Notes: generated from the letters alone by a model not told the origin. Counted from the first letter of the stretch, positions 1 to 11,922 are shown. The stretch is DNA of 64,000 nucleotides from an uncultured Pelagibacteraceae bacterium (GCA_902554745.1 CACDQA010000002.1:1-64000), one strand, 5' to 3'. Program-made: numbers and translations.

Positions 1-138
1 ATTTTTCGTGAAAATGAGGAAATATCTGAGATGTCTTATAAGGTTTTAAATGGTTACAATGAAAATGAGGTCACATTCATACCAAAAAACACAAAAAAAT
101 TAGCTTTTTTTGAAAAATTTTTTCAACTATTTAGCTAA
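1..138 (+). CDS. 3' end of a CDS truncated by the window; possibly ftsZ by position upstream of lpxC
   Basis: Open frame from base 1 to TAA at 136-138 (..IFRENEEISEMSYKVLNGYNENEVTFIPKNTKKLAFFEKFFQLFS*). Identity rests only on the usual ftsZ-lpxC order in Alphaproteobacteria. Confidence 0.35.
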   Translation: MFRENEEISEMSYKVLNGYNENEVTFIPKNTKKLAFFEKFFQLFS

Positions 139-202
139 AATTGTTTTTTACCGTAACAATAGTTGTTTTTTAATTTTCGATATTTCAAATTAGAAGATTT
201 AG

Positions 203-1123
203 GTGTCTTACTTAACTCAAAAAACTATAAAAAATAACGTAACTTTTAGCGGTGTTGCACTTCACAGTGGGGTCAATGTAAATTTGATTATTAAGCCTGC
301 TAATCCAAATTTTGGCATTGTTTTCAAAAGAATTGATTTAAAAGAAAAAAATTTAGTTTACCCAAGTTTTGTAAATGTAACCAATACATCTTTAAACACT
401 ACAATTGAAAATGAATTTGGTGTAAAAGTTTCAACAATAGAACATTTGATGGGCGCTTTATTTTGCTTAGGTATAGACAACGCCTTGATTGAAATTGATA
501 ATGAGGAAGTCCCAATATTAGATGGATCTGCAAAAAAATTTATCGAAAATATAAGTTTAAGTGGAATAGAAATCAGTAATTCACCAATTAAAATTATTAA
601 AATAAACAAAGAAGTAAACTTTTCAGACGGTGAAAGATTTATAACGATAAAACCCTCAACTTTAAGTTTAGATATTGATTTTGAGCTTAAGTATGACAAC
701 GCAATAATAGGAAACCAGAGAAATAAATTTAAAATTTATGAAGATGATTTGTCAGATGTTTATAATTCCAGAACATATTGTCTTTTTGAAGACATAGAAT
801 TAATTAAAAAAAATGGTCTTGCTAAAGGTGGAAGTTTAGAAAATGCAATAGTTGTAAAAGGTGAGGAAATTTTGAATTCTGAAGGTTTGAGAAATAATAA
901 AGAATTCGTTAATCATAAAATTCTAGACTGCATCGGTGATCTATACACCTCTGGCTATAGAATTGTAGCAAGCATAATTTGTTCTCAAGGCGGGCATTAT
1001 CTTACAAATCAATTGCTTAGAAAAGTTTTTAAAGATAAAGAAAATTTTTCAATTTTAGAAATTAAAGAAAAAAATCTTCCTCATACATTAATAAATAGAA
1101 ATTTGTTAAGATCCATAGCATAA
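203..1123 (+). CDS. lpxC: UDP-3-O-acyl-N-acetylglucosamine deacetylase
   Basis: LpxC motifs: QKTIKNNVTFSGVALHSG, STIEHLMGAL, LDCIGDLY; GTG start. Confidence 0.95.
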   Translation: MSYLTQKTIKNNVTFSGVALHSGVNVNLIIKPANPNFGIVFKRIDLKEKNLVYPSFVNVTNTSLNTTIENEFGVKVSTIEHLMGALFCLGIDNALIEIDNEEVPILDGSAKKFIENISLSGIEISNSPIKIIKINKEVNFSDGERFITIKPSTLSLDIDFELKYDNAIIGNQRNKFKIYEDDLSDVYNSRTYCLFEDIELIKKNGLAKGGSLENAIVVKGEEILNSEGLRNNKEFVNHKILDCIGDLYTSGYRIVASIICSQGGHYLTNQLLRKVFKDKENFSILEIKEKNLPHTLINRNLLRSIA

Positions 1124-1166
1124 ATTTATAGATTACTTTAAAATAATCTTTTAAATAATAACGCTG

Positions 1167-2006
1167 ATGTCAAAAATAAATAAAATTATTTTAAATATTT
1201 TAATTGTTTTCTTTATTTTCTCTTGTTCTAAAAAAGAAATTAAAAAATCTTTAATTGAAGAAAAAAGTTTAGAATTGCAAGTTTATGAAGCATATAGTGA
1301 GGGAAAAAAGTCTTTAGAAAATGGTGATGTTTTATTCGCAGCAAAAAAATTTAATGAAGCAGAAATTTTATTTCCACAATCTGATTGGGCACCTAGAGCT
1401 GCTTTAATGGCAGCCTACTCATACTACAGTCAAGATTATCATATGGATGCAATAGCTGAATTAGAGAGATTCAAAAAAATTTATCCTAAGCATAAAAATT
1501 TGGATTATGCTAATTATCTTTTAGCAATATGTTATTATGAACAAATTATTGATGAAAAAAAGGATTTAAATGCAATATTAAATGCACAACAAGGCTTAAA
1601 ATTTGTAATAGATAATTTTCCTAATTCAGAATACTCAATGGATGCTGAATTCAAATTAGATCTTGTGAATGATATAATGGCTTCAAAAGAAATATACATT
1701 GGCAGATATTATTTTCAGAAAAAAAAATGGGTACCAGCAATAAATAGATTTAGAAATGTTGTAGATCATTATGAAAATACAATATATGTGGAGGAAGCAT
1801 TACATAGATTGGTAGAAGTTCATTATACTATCGGATTAACAGAAGAGGCTAAAAAATATGCTAAACTTTTAGGTTATAATTATCAATCATCTGAATGGTA
1901 TAAAAAATCTTATAGTGTTTTTAATAAAACTTATGAATTAGAAAGAAAACAAAAAGAAAAAAATGAAAATTCTCTTTTAAAAAAAGTAAAATCTCTTTTT
2001 GATTAA
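1167..2006 (+). CDS. bamD: Outer membrane assembly lipoprotein BamD (ComL)
   Basis: Lipoprotein signal (FIFSCSKK) followed by TPR repeats of BamD type (DVLFAAKKFNEAEILFPQSDWAPRAALM); position between lpxC and ligA. Confidence 0.85.
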   Translation: MSKINKIILNILIVFFIFSCSKKEIKKSLIEEKSLELQVYEAYSEGKKSLENGDVLFAAKKFNEAEILFPQSDWAPRAALMAAYSYYSQDYHMDAIAELERFKKIYPKHKNLDYANYLLAICYYEQIIDEKKDLNAILNAQQGLKFVIDNFPNSEYSMDAEFKLDLVNDIMASKEIYIGRYYFQKKKWVPAINRFRNVVDHYENTIYVEEALHRLVEVHYTIGLTEEAKKYAKLLGYNYQSSEWYKKSYSVFNKTYELERKQKEKNENSLLKKVKSLFD

Positions 2007-4029
2007 AATGAAAAAAAAAGAAATTATTTCTATTTATCAAGATAAAATTAAATTATTCAATAAATATAATAAGTTTTATTTTGAAGAGAATTTACCAGTT
2101 GTAAGTGACCAAGAATTTGATGAACTAAAGAGCGAGATATTATCTTTAGAGGATAAATATAATTTTCTTAAATCTAAATTTTCTCCATCATTGACAGTAG
2201 GTTTTAAGCCATCAAAAAATTTTACAAAAGTTTCTCATAGGGTTCCAATGTTATCTCTTTCAAATGCCTTTTCAGAAGAAGATTTAAGCAATTTTGAAAA
2301 AAAAATAATTAATTTTCTCTCAGAAAAAAGTAATTTTAAATTGTCTTATAGCGCAGAGCCTAAAATTGACGGTATTTCCGCATCTCTAACTTATAAAAAT
2401 GGTAATCTTCTTAGAGGCCTATCAAGAGGTGATGGTAAAGAAGGTGAAGATATAACTGAAAATCTTAAGACAATAAAAGATATACCCAAAAAAATTACTA
2501 ACAAAGATTTTCCAAAGGAAATTGATATTAGAGGTGAGGTATTTATACAAAACAGTGATTTTAAGAATTTAAAAGAAAAATTTGCCAACCCTAGAAATGC
2601 AGCGTCTGGTTCTCTTAGACAAAAAAACCCAGAAGAAACAAAAAAAATACCTTTAAAATTTATTGCCTATACATTTGGATATGAAAATGGATTAAAAGTT
2701 AACAATCAATCTGATTTTCTCAATAATTTAAGTGAGTGGGGATTTAAAACGAATCCATTAAATAAGTTAATTACAGGTATTAAAAATTTAATGGAAAATT
2801 ATAATAAAATCGAAAAAAAAAGAGCGAGCTTAGATTTTGATATAGATGGAATAGTTTACAAATTGAACGATTTTGCTATGCAAAGAAGATTGGGTAATGT
2901 TGCTAATGCTCCAAGGTGGGCTATTGCACACAAATTTTCATCTAGCAAAGCAGTTTCTAAAATTTTAGATATAGAAATTCAGATAGGTAGAACTGGAGCT
3001 TTAACACCAGTTGCGAAAATTCAACCAATTAATATTGGTGGCGTTATAGTTTCAAATGCAACATTACATAATGAAGATGAAATTAATCGAAAAGATATTA
3101 GAATAGGTGACATAGCAGTTATAGAGAGAGCTGGCGATGTGATACCTCACATACTTTCAATAGATAAACAAAAAAGATCAAAAAATTCAAAAAAATTTAT
3201 TTTTCCAAAAAATTGTCCATCCTGTGGATCAGAAACAATTAAAGAATTTAATAAAGTAACAAAAAAAATTGACGCTGTAAGGAGATGTTCTAGCGAAGGT
3301 TACTATTGTGATCAAGTATCAATTGAAAAATTAAAACATTTTGTTTCAAAAGAAGCTTTTAACATAGATGGTTTTGGAAAAAAAATAGTGGAAAATTTTT
3401 GGAAATTTAAATTTATTAAATATCCTCAAGATATTTTTAATTTAGATTTTTCAAAAATTGAAAATTTAGATGGTTGGGGAAAACTTTCTGTCCAAAATTT
3501 AAAATATTCAATCAATCAAAAAAAGACTATTTCTTTAGAAAGACTTATATATTCTCTGGGTATACGACATATAGGTTTAGAAAATGCAAAATTGTTGTCT
3601 AAACATTTTGTATCATTTTCAGAATTTAAAAATTTATCTAAACAAATTAATTATGAGGATTTGCTAAGCATTGATGGAATTGGTGAAACACAAGTCAGTT
3701 CAATTAAGAGTTTCTTATCAAATGAAGCTAACATAAAAGTTTTAAACGAATTGGAAAAAGTTTTGTTAATTAAAGATGCTATTCAAAATTCAGATGATGG
3801 TTTATTAAATAATAAGACTTTCTTAGTTACTGGGAAATTAAATGGAATTAGTAGAGCTGAAGTTAAATCTTTAATTGAGGAAAATTCTGGAAAAACAATT
3901 AGCAGCGTATCAAAAAAACTAAATTTCTTAATTATTGGTGAAAAACCAACTAAAAAAAAAGTAGATTACGCTAAACAGTTAAAAATAAAAATCATTGACC
4001 AAGCTGAATTTTTGAAAATGCTAAATTAA
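1999..4029 (+). CDS. ligA: NAD-dependent DNA ligase
   Basis: AEPKIDGISASL, GDGKEGEDITENL, Cys zinc finger (CPSCGSE), HhH and BRCT C-terminus. Likely start MKKKE at 2008. Confidence 0.97.
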   Translation: MIKMKKKEIISIYQDKIKLFNKYNKFYFEENLPVVSDQEFDELKSEILSLEDKYNFLKSKFSPSLTVGFKPSKNFTKVSHRVPMLSLSNAFSEEDLSNFEKKIINFLSEKSNFKLSYSAEPKIDGISASLTYKNGNLLRGLSRGDGKEGEDITENLKTIKDIPKKITNKDFPKEIDIRGEVFIQNSDFKNLKEKFANPRNAASGSLRQKNPEETKKIPLKFIAYTFGYENGLKVNNQSDFLNNLSEWGFKTNPLNKLITGIKNLMENYNKIEKKRASLDFDIDGIVYKLNDFAMQRRLGNVANAPRWAIAHKFSSSKAVSKILDIEIQIGRTGALTPVAKIQPINIGGVIVSNATLHNEDEINRKDIRIGDIAVIERAGDVIPHILSIDKQKRSKNSKKFIFPKNCPSCGSETIKEFNKVTKKIDAVRRCSSEGYYCDQVSIEKLKHFVSKEAFNIDGFGKKIVENFWKFKFIKYPQDIFNLDFSKIENLDGWGKLSVQNLKYSINQKKTISLERLIYSLGIRHIGLENAKLLSKHFVSFSEFKNLSKQINYEDLLSIDGIGETQVSSIKSFLSNEANIKVLNELEKVLLIKDAIQNSDDGLLNNKTFLVTGKLNGISRAEVKSLIEENSGKTISSVSKKLNFLIIGEKPTKKKVDYAKQLKIKIIDQAEFLKMLN

Positions 4030-5715
4030 ACTAGCTAACCAGCTTCTTTCATTTGGACTTAAATACTTAGATATCCTTGAATAAACTTCTAAATGATATT
4101 TAAACAAATAGTTTTTCTCATTAATTGTTAATAAATCAAAATTTATTAAATCTTTCTCTATAGGTGCCATTGTTAAATTTTTAAATAACAAGCTTTTATT
4201 TATTTTTTTAACATAAACTAAATTCTCAATCCTAATTCCATATTCATTGGTTTTATAATACCCGGGTTCATTACTCAAAATCATGCCTTCTTTTATTTTT
4301 ACTGTATTTATTTTTGTAATAGATTGAGGTCCCTCATGAACATTAAGAAAAAAACCAACACCATGTCCTGTACCATGTGCATAATCTAGATTACTTTTTT
4401 TTAAAAATTTTCTCGCTCTTTTATCAATTTTTTTACCTGTATCATCTTTATTAATATCAGTCATAGCTACAGCAATATGACCTTTTAATACTTTTGTGAA
4501 AATATTTTTAATATTTTGTTTCTGCTTTGAAAAACATATTGTTCTTGTGACATCAGTTGTCCCATATTTATATTGTCCACCTGAGTCACATAGTAAAATA
4601 TCTTTTTTATTAATAGTTCTGCAATTTTCTTTTTTTGCACGGTAGTGTACAATGGCTCCATTTTTACCAGAGCCTGCTATTGTATCAAAACTAGGATAGA
4701 GAAAGTTTTTATTTAATTTTCTAAAATTTTCTAATTTCTTAGCTGCTTCCACTTCTGTAATTTTTTTTTTATTTATATTTTTTATCCAATATAAAAATTT
4801 TGTTAATGCTACTCCATCAAAGATATGAGCATTGATCATATTCGTAATTTCAATTTTATTTTTAATTGCTTTTAAAAGATAAATAGGATCTTCTCTTTTT
4901 ACAATTTTGAATTTTGAATTAATAAGTTTTTCAAAAAAAATTGAACAAGATTTGTCATCTATAATAAAATTCTTTCCTTTAAGTTTTAATATCTTTTTTG
5001 GTAAATCATTTGTATCTAAAAATTCATGTTTTTTAATAACTTTATTTTTGAATAATTGGTTACATTTTTTTTTATCAGATATTAGTAGTATTTTTTTAAA
5101 TTTACTTACTATCAATCTTGAATTTGGAATTGGGCTATTTGGACCATCACTACCTCTTATATTCAAAGTCCAAGCAACATTTTCTGGGGCACTTATAAAA
5201 ATATAATCAGATTTATTTTTTTTTAAATAATTAGTTATTTTTTTTAATTTAGAATTAACACTTTCACCAACAATATTTTTGTCTAAAGAAAAAAATGGAA
5301 TTGAAGTATTTTTTTTTTGTTTTTTAATTTCATCAATTAGATTATTTTCAATAAGTTTTACTTTGTTGTATTTTAAAAAGTAATTTTTTAACAGTATATT
5401 GGTGAATAATTTTGGATCAATTCCAAGTGTCAGATTTTTGAATAAACTACAATTTATTAATTTTTCAAACCCATAAATTTTAAAATTTTTTCCACTCTCA
5501 ATTTTACTTTGAATTGTGTATCTTCCATCAGTAAACAAATAATTTTTATTTTTAAGAATTATAGCTAGACCAGCGGACCCACTAAAATTTGAAATAACTT
5601 CTAATCGATTTAATTTTGAATATTCTGTAAAATAATCATCATTTTTTGGAATTATGTAGCCATCAATTCCATATTTTTTAAATTTTCTTCTTAATAATTT
5701 AATACGATGCCTCAT
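4021..5715 (-). CDS. Xaa-Pro aminopeptidase (M24 family)
   Basis: M24 metal-binding signatures: DSGGQYKYGTTDVTRT, GHGTGHGVGFFLNVHEGP, SNEPGYYK. Confidence 0.93.
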   Translation of the reverse strand: MRHRIKLLRRKFKKYGIDGYIIPKNDDYFTEYSKLNRLEVISNFSGSAGLAIILKNKNYLFTDGRYTIQSKIESGKNFKIYGFEKLINCSLFKNLTLGIDPKLFTNILLKNYFLKYNKVKLIENNLIDEIKKQKKNTSIPFFSLDKNIVGESVNSKLKKITNYLKKNKSDYIFISAPENVAWTLNIRGSDGPNSPIPNSRLIVSKFKKILLISDKKKCNQLFKNKVIKKHEFLDTNDLPKKILKLKGKNFIIDDKSCSIFFEKLINSKFKIVKREDPIYLLKAIKNKIEITNMINAHIFDGVALTKFLYWIKNINKKKITEVEAAKKLENFRKLNKNFLYPSFDTIAGSGKNGAIVHYRAKKENCRTINKKDILLCDSGGQYKYGTTDVTRTICFSKQKQNIKNIFTKVLKGHIAVAMTDINKDDTGKKIDKRARKFLKKSNLDYAHGTGHGVGFFLNVHEGPQSITKINTVKIKEGMILSNEPGYYKTNEYGIRIENLVYVKKINKSLLFKNLTMAPIEKDLINFDLLTINEKNYLFKYHLEVYSRISKYLSPNERSWLASLI

Positions 5716-7748
5716 TTAATTCTCTTTTGATATCTTATCCATCCAGGACTTCTTGTGCCTTCTTCAATTTCAAAATCTTGATTAAACTCAAAATCATCAT
5801 CATTATTAATTTCTTCATCAAAAAAAGAATTTTTTTCCAGATGTTTTTCTGGTAATTCTTCGATGAATCGGGAAGCCATACTGTCTATCCAATCCCCTTG
5901 ATAAAATCTATTCATTGAAAATGATATTATAGCTTTTTTCTTTGCTCTAGTAATCCCCACATATGCTAAGCGTCTTTCTTCCTCTAGGCCGTTTTGACCT
6001 TTTTCTTCAATAGATTTTTGATGAGGAAATAATCCTTCTTCCCAGCCTGGGAGAAAAACTACATCAAATTCTAATCCTTTTGCAGCGTGCATTGTCATCA
6101 TGTTGATTTTTTCACCATCCCATTCTTGATCTACTGAGGTTGCTAAAGACACGTGTTCTAAAAAGCTTTCTAAGTTATCAAATTCTTTCATAGCACTTAA
6201 TAATTCTTTAATATTTTCTAGTCTATTTTCGTTATCAACATCTTTTTTATTTTTCAACATTGCTGAATATCCAGACTCATCTAAAACAGTTTGTAATAAT
6301 TTAATATGATTTGAATTTTTTATTGTTATGTCATTTCTCCACTTAGACAAACAATTTATAAATAAATTTAATCCAATTTTTGCTTTTGGTTTAATTAAAT
6401 TCTGTTCAAGCATTTTAATTGCTGCTCTTTCTAAATTTAATTTATTTTCTTTAGCAAACTCATGAATATTTTTTAAAGTGCTATCTCCTATGGATCTTTT
6501 TGGGTTATTTACAATTCTTTCAAAAGCAAGATCATCTTTTTCTTGATTAATTAATCTTAGATAAGCGACACAGTCTTTTATCTCAGCTCTCTCATAAAAT
6601 TTTGTACCACCTAAAATTCTATACGGCATACCGATTTTAAGAAAACGTTCTTCAAACTCACGAGTTTGAAAAATAGCCCTAACAAGAATTGCAATATTAT
6701 TGTAGGAAAATTTTTTTTTTATATTTTTTTCTATTTCGTCAGAAATTCCAATTGCTTCATCTTTACCATTTTTATAACAATTTAATTTAACCAAATCTCC
6801 CTCATCCAAAGTAGTAATTAATGTTTTGCCAACTCTATTTTGATTGTTAGAAATTAAATTGGAAGCTACAGATAAAATATTTTGAGAAGATCTATAGTTT
6901 TGCTCCAATCTTATTACTTTTGTATTTTTATATACTTGATCAAATTCTAAAAAATTTTTTATCTCTGCACCTCTCCAACTATAAATTGATTGATCGTCAT
7001 CACCAACACAGCAAATATTCTTATTTTTTTCAGACAAAAGATTGAGCCATTTACTTTGTATAAAATTTGTATCTTGATATTCATCAACAAGTATATACTT
7101 AAAATTCTTTGAATATATTTCCCTAATATCTGAGTTAAATTCTAAAATTTTTACAGCATGTAAGATAAGGTCACCAAAATCACAAGAATTTAAGTCAGTT
7201 AATTTTTGTTGATAAATTTTATAAAGTGGAAGAATTGTTTTTTCATAAAGATCTTTTTTGTTTATTATTACCTCATTGGGATAAAATCCTTTATTTTTCC
7301 AACGATCTATTATTGCTAATATAAACCTTGGGGACAATTGTTTGATGTCAATATTTTCAGCCTTACAAATATTTTTAATAAGTCTGATCTGATCATCTGT
7401 GTCTACAATAGTAAAATTGGAATTTAGGTTTGCTGCTGAAGCATGTTTTCGCAATAATTTCGCACAAATGGAATGAAATGTACCTAGCCATGAAAGTCCG
7501 ACTGCATCAGAGCCAAGTATTTTGCTTACTCTATTTTGCATCTCTTTAGCAGCTTTATTAGTAAATGTTACTGCTAAGATTTGATTTGGAAATGCCTTTT
7601 TTTCTTTAATAATATTAGCAATTCTAGAAGTTAAAACTTTTGTTTTTCCAGATCCAGCCCCAGCAACAATCAAAAGTGGGCCATCTAGATGAAGAACAGC
7701 TTCTTTTTGGGCATCATTTAAATTTTCTAAATAATCTTTGTTTATCAT
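5712..7748 (-). CDS. UvrD/PcrA-type superfamily 1 ATP-dependent DNA helicase
   Basis: GPLLIVAGAGSGKTKVL Walker A, VDEYQDTN, GDDDQSIYSWRGA, TMHAAKGLEFD. Confidence 0.95.
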   Translation of the reverse strand: MINKDYLENLNDAQKEAVLHLDGPLLIVAGAGSGKTKVLTSRIANIIKEKKAFPNQILAVTFTNKAAKEMQNRVSKILGSDAVGLSWLGTFHSICAKLLRKHASAANLNSNFTIVDTDDQIRLIKNICKAENIDIKQLSPRFILAIIDRWKNKGFYPNEVIINKKDLYEKTILPLYKIYQQKLTDLNSCDFGDLILHAVKILEFNSDIREIYSKNFKYILVDEYQDTNFIQSKWLNLLSEKNKNICCVGDDDQSIYSWRGAEIKNFLEFDQVYKNTKVIRLEQNYRSSQNILSVASNLISNNQNRVGKTLITTLDEGDLVKLNCYKNGKDEAIGISDEIEKNIKKKFSYNNIAILVRAIFQTREFEERFLKIGMPYRILGGTKFYERAEIKDCVAYLRLINQEKDDLAFERIVNNPKRSIGDSTLKNIHEFAKENKLNLERAAIKMLEQNLIKPKAKIGLNLFINCLSKWRNDITIKNSNHIKLLQTVLDESGYSAMLKNKKDVDNENRLENIKELLSAMKEFDNLESFLEHVSLATSVDQEWDGEKINMMTMHAAKGLEFDVVFLPGWEEGLFPHQKSIEEKGQNGLEEERRLAYVGITRAKKKAIISFSMNRFYQGDWIDSMASRFIEELPEKHLEKNSFFDEEINNDDDFEFNQDFEIEEGTRSPGWIRYQKRIK

Positions 7749-7773
7749 TTAAAATAATCCTTTATAAGATTTC

Positions 7774-9273
7774 TTGATTGTTATGAGCAAAACAAATTTT
7801 TTCGTAAAACATTTAAAAAACATTAATAATTTTATTAATAATCTTTTAGAAAAAAATTTAAACAAGTTAAATTCTGAGAATTTAAGCTTTTTATTTAAAA
7901 ATAATAAAATAATTTTAACTTTTGTCGCACTTTTTGTTGTTTTTATTTCTTATTTATTATTACCCACTTTTTACAATCAAAATGATATTGCAAAAGAACT
8001 GAAAAATGAGCTTCAAAGTAAATTTGATTTAAATTTTAAATTTTCTAAAAATATAAAATATAATTTTTTTCCTAAACCTCATTTTATAATCGCAGACTCT
8101 AAAATTCTTAATAATGAAAAAGAAATTTCTGAAATTAGTAAATTAAAAATTTTTATTTCATTTGACGATCTTTTTTCTTTAAAAAATATTGAAGTAAGAG
8201 ATTTAATTTTAGAAAATTCTAATTTTCATTTAAATACAAAAAATTATAATTTCTTTATAGAGCTATTAAACAAAAGTTTCCAAGATGGAGATATAACAAT
8301 AAATAATAGTAATGTTTTTTTTAAACATATAGATGATGAGGTTTTGTTTATAACCAAAATTTTTAAGATGAAATATTATTTTGATTCAAAAGAATTAAAA
8401 AATATTTTCTATTCAGAAAATGAAATATTTAATATTCCTTTTTCAGTAGAGTCTTTTTTTAGCGAAGATAACAAGAAAAATTTTTCTACAATTAATCTTA
8501 ATTTAATGAAACTTAATATTGAAAATGAATTGATCTTTGAGAATGATAAAAAAATTGGTAAATCAAAGCTTAATTTAAATAAAATAAAAAGATTTGTAGA
8601 CTATAAAATTGAAAAAAATTCATTTGATTTTCATATATTTGACAAAATTGATCAACCAAATAATACCTATAAAGGTAAATTTAATTTCAAACCTTTTTTT
8701 GCAAATTTAGAGGGTAGCCTAGATGAAATCAATTTGAATTATCTATTTGGTAATAATGCTATTATAGCCCAACTTCTGAAAACAGAAATATTTAATAATA
8801 AAAATATTGATTTAAAATTAAATATTAATGGAAATAGTATTTATAAGAATTCTAACTTTAAAAATATTAAGTTAAATTCAAAAATCCAAGAAGGTTTAAT
8901 CGATACAGATAAGACAAAGTTTGAATGGAGAGATATTGCAGATTTTGAATTATTGGATAGTTTAATTTTTGTTAGAAATGGAGAGTTAGTTTTGGATGGA
9001 AAATTAAAAATCAATGTTAAAGATTATAATGAGGTATATAAATTTCTTTTAACACCTAAAAATTATAGAAATAAAATTGATCAAATAGATTTTAATTTTA
9101 CTTATAATTTTGATCAAAAAATAGCTGCATTAAAGGATATTAAAATTGATAATAAAATTAATCAGAATATTAATAAAATTTTAAGTAATATAATGATAAA
9201 AAAAGATGATTTACAAAACAAAATTTATTTTAAAAATTTATTAAATGAAGCAATTAAGAGTTACGCTGGATAG
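7774..9273 (+). CDS. AsmA-like inner-membrane-anchored protein
   Basis: Single N-terminal TM followed by a beta-rich, Asn/Lys/Phe-rich body with the AsmA-like pattern ([36 protein letters not shown]). Confidence 0.6.
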   Translation: MIVMSKTNFFVKHLKNINNFINNLLEKNLNKLNSENLSFLFKNNKIILTFVALFVVFISYLLLPTFYNQNDIAKELKNELQSKFDLNFKFSKNIKYNFFPKPHFIIADSKILNNEKEISEISKLKIFISFDDLFSLKNIEVRDLILENSNFHLNTKNYNFFIELLNKSFQDGDITINNSNVFFKHIDDEVLFITKIFKMKYYFDSKELKNIFYSENEIFNIPFSVESFFSEDNKKNFSTINLNLMKLNIENELIFENDKKIGKSKLNLNKIKRFVDYKIEKNSFDFHIFDKIDQPNNTYKGKFNFKPFFANLEGSLDEINLNYLFGNNAIIAQLLKTEIFNNKNIDLKLNINGNSIYKNSNFKNIKLNSKIQEGLIDTDKTKFEWRDIADFELLDSLIFVRNGELVLDGKLKINVKDYNEVYKFLLTPKNYRNKIDQIDFNFTYNFDQKIAALKDIKIDNKINQNINKILSNIMIKKDDLQNKIYFKNLLNEAIKSYAG

Positions 9274-10649
9274 ATCATCTTCTTAGGATCAACAATTTTA
9301 TTGTAATCTTTTTCGTTTATTAATCCTGTTTTTAAAGTTTCATATTTTAAAGTAGTATTATTTTTGAGCGCAGTTTTTGCTATCTTTGCTGCATTATCGT
9401 AACCAATATGTGGAGCTAAAGCAGTTACTAGCATAAGTGAATTATCTAGATGTTCTTGGATTTTCTTTTTATTAGCTTTGACTCCTTTGACGCAATATAG
9501 AGCAAAATTTTTCGTGCTGTCTGCAATTAAGTCGATTGATTGTAAGATGTTGTGAGCTATTAAAGGTTTAAAAACATTTAGTTCAAAGTGTCCATGAGAT
9601 CCTGCCATAGTTATACCGTTATGGTTTCCAATAACTTTGACACAAACCATTGTTACAGCTTCACACTGTGTTGGATTTACTTTTCCAGGCATTATTGAGG
9701 AACCCGGTTCGTTCTCAGGTAAAATTAGTTCTCCATAGCCAGCTCTAGGACCAGAACCTAAAAATCTAATGTCATTTGATATTTTCATTAACGCAACTGC
9801 GCATGTATTTAAAGCACCAGAAAAATTAACAATTGCATCATGAGCAGCAAGCTCTGCAAATTTATTTGGAGCTGGTTTAAATTTTATTTTTGTGAATTTA
9901 GCAATTTCTTTAACAATTTTCTTATCAAAATTTTTCTTAGAATTTATTCCAGTACCTACTGCCGTACCACCTTGTGCAAGAAATAATATTTCTTTTAACG
10001 CATACTCTATTCTTTCAATACTTTTTTTTACTTGAAAATGATACCCTGAAAATTCTTGACCAAGAGATAGTGGAGTAGCATCTTGTAAATGAGTTCTTCC
10101 AATTTTAATTATGTTTTTAAATTCACTAGATTTTCTTTTTAGTTCCTTTTCTAAAATTTTTAAGCTTGGTAGCATTTTAGAAATAGTTTCTTTAGCTATT
10201 GATATATGCATTGCAGTTGGAAAAACGTCATTTGTAGATTGTGATTTATTTACGTGGTCATTTGGATGAACAGGTTTTTTAGTACCTTTTTTACCACCTA
10301 AAATTTCTATAGCTCTGTTTGCAATAACTTCATTCACATTCATATTTGTTTGTGTACCAGACCCTGTTTGCCACACTTTTAAAGGAAAATTTTCGTCTAA
10401 TTTACCCTTGATTACTTCATCTGATGCTTTGATTATTGCCTTAGAAATTTTGTTATCAATTAATTTATCTTTAGCATGTACAATTGCAGCTGATCTCTTG
10501 ATAATCGCTATTGACTTAATAATTGAAATATTAACTAAAATTTTTCCAATATTAAAAAATTTATTGGATCTCTGAGTAGATGCACCCCAATACTTATCAT
10601 TTGCAACATTTATACTTCCAATACTGTCAAATTCTTTTCTTAATTTCAT
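9261..10649 (-). CDS. fumC: Class II fumarate hydratase
   Basis: Fumarase/aspartase signature [36 protein letters not shown]. Confidence 0.97.
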   Translation of the reverse strand: MKLRKEFDSIGSINVANDKYWGASTQRSNKFFNIGKILVNISIIKSIAIIKRSAAIVHAKDKLIDNKISKAIIKASDEVIKGKLDENFPLKVWQTGSGTQTNMNVNEVIANRAIEILGGKKGTKKPVHPNDHVNKSQSTNDVFPTAMHISIAKETISKMLPSLKILEKELKRKSSEFKNIIKIGRTHLQDATPLSLGQEFSGYHFQVKKSIERIEYALKEILFLAQGGTAVGTGINSKKNFDKKIVKEIAKFTKIKFKPAPNKFAELAAHDAIVNFSGALNTCAVALMKISNDIRFLGSGPRAGYGELILPENEPGSSIMPGKVNPTQCEAVTMVCVKVIGNHNGITMAGSHGHFELNVFKPLIAHNILQSIDLIADSTKNFALYCVKGVKANKKKIQEHLDNSLMLVTALAPHIGYDNAAKIAKTALKNNTTLKYETLKTGLINEKDYNKIVDPKKMIYPA

Positions 10650-10716
10650 TGATTAATTTTTAAGTAACAAATAATTATTAACATACAATAAATTTTTAAA
10701 AACATACAGGAGCATT

Positions 10717-11088
10717 ATGTCGAATTTTAGCAAAGTAGGTACATTTATGAAAACTTTTGGTCAGGAAGTTAAAACAAAACCATCATTTAGTACTGATAAA
10801 ATAAATAAATTAAGGTTAGACTTAATTAAAGAGGAACTAGAAGAGCTTACAGAAGCTATGAATAATAAGGACTTATTGGAAGTAGCTGATGCACTAACAG
10901 ACATATTATATGTAACTTATGGAGCGGGGCATGCATTTGGAATTGATTTGGATAAATGTTTTGAAGAGGTTCAGAATTCCAACATGAGCAAGTTAGATGA
11001 AAATGGAAAACCGATTTACAATGATTCTGGAAAGGTTATGAAAGGTCCAAACTATTTTAAACCTGACCTTTCTAAATTCGTAAATTAG
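10717..11088 (+). CDS. MazG-like/HisE-like all-alpha nucleotide pyrophosphohydrolase
   Basis: EELEELTEAMNNKDLLEVADALTDILYV metal-binding helices; good RBS (aggag). Confidence 0.75.
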   Translation: MSNFSKVGTFMKTFGQEVKTKPSFSTDKINKLRLDLIKEELEELTEAMNNKDLLEVADALTDILYVTYGAGHAFGIDLDKCFEEVQNSNMSKLDENGKPIYNDSGKVMKGPNYFKPDLSKFVN

Positions 11089-11918
11089 ATTTCTAACTTA
11101 AAGTCAACACCTGGAGCGCTGTGTGTAATACTACCAACAGAAATTCTATCAACACCAGTGGAAGCAATTGCTTTAACAGTTTTTAGGCTAACATTTCCAG
11201 AAGCTTCAGTCTCATAATACTTTTTAGCAATTTTAACGCTATCCTTCAAATTTTTAATATTCATATTATCAAGTAGAACAGTATTAAATTTTAGACCTAA
11301 AATTGATTTAAGTTGTTTAATTGTATCCACCTCTACAGTAATTTTTTTCCCTTTTTTATTTTTGATTGCTTTTAGGACTAAAGATTTTATATCTGAGCTT
11401 GCTACATGATTATCTTTAATTAAATATTCATCACTTAAATTAAATCTATGATTTGTACCTCCTCCTAATTTAACTGCATATTTTTGGATAACTCTCAAAT
11501 TTGGAATTGTTTTTCTTGTGCAACAGATTTTGGTTTTTTTTCCAGCTAATTTAACAAACTCATTTGTTTTAGTTGCTATTCCAGAAATGTGTGACAAAAA
11601 ATTTAAAGCAACTCTTTCAGCAATTAAAATATTTTTTGCCTTCCCTATAATTAAAGCAACTACAGAACCTTTTTTAACTCTTGAACCATCTCTTTTCTTA
11701 ATAATAAATATTATTTCATTATCAATTAAAGAAAATGCTTCTCTAGCAAATAATAACCCACCAACAATTGCGCTTTGATTTGAAATTAATTTAACTGTTA
11801 AGATTTTATCATTATTAATTAAGTCTGAAGTAATATCGCCCGAAGGATAAAGATCTTCATTCAATGCTAGCTTAACTGTACTTTTGATAAATTCTTTGCT
11901 TAGTTTTATTTTTGACAC
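11085..11918 (-). CDS. nadC: Nicotinate-nucleotide pyrophosphorylase (carboxylating)
   Basis: CTRKTIPNLRVIQKYAVKLGGGTNHRFNLSDEYLIKDNH; EVDTIKQL; VSVGSITHSA. Confidence 0.96.
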   Translation of the reverse strand: MSKIKLSKEFIKSTVKLALNEDLYPSGDITSDLINNDKILTVKLISNQSAIVGGLLFAREAFSLIDNEIIFIIKKRDGSRVKKGSVVALIIGKAKNILIAERVALNFLSHISGIATKTNEFVKLAGKKTKICCTRKTIPNLRVIQKYAVKLGGGTNHRFNLSDEYLIKDNHVASSDIKSLVLKAIKNKKGKKITVEVDTIKQLKSILGLKFNTVLLDNMNIKNLKDSVKIAKKYYETEASGNVSLKTVKAIASTGVDRISVGSITHSAPGVDFKLEI

Positions 11919-11922
11919 TTAT

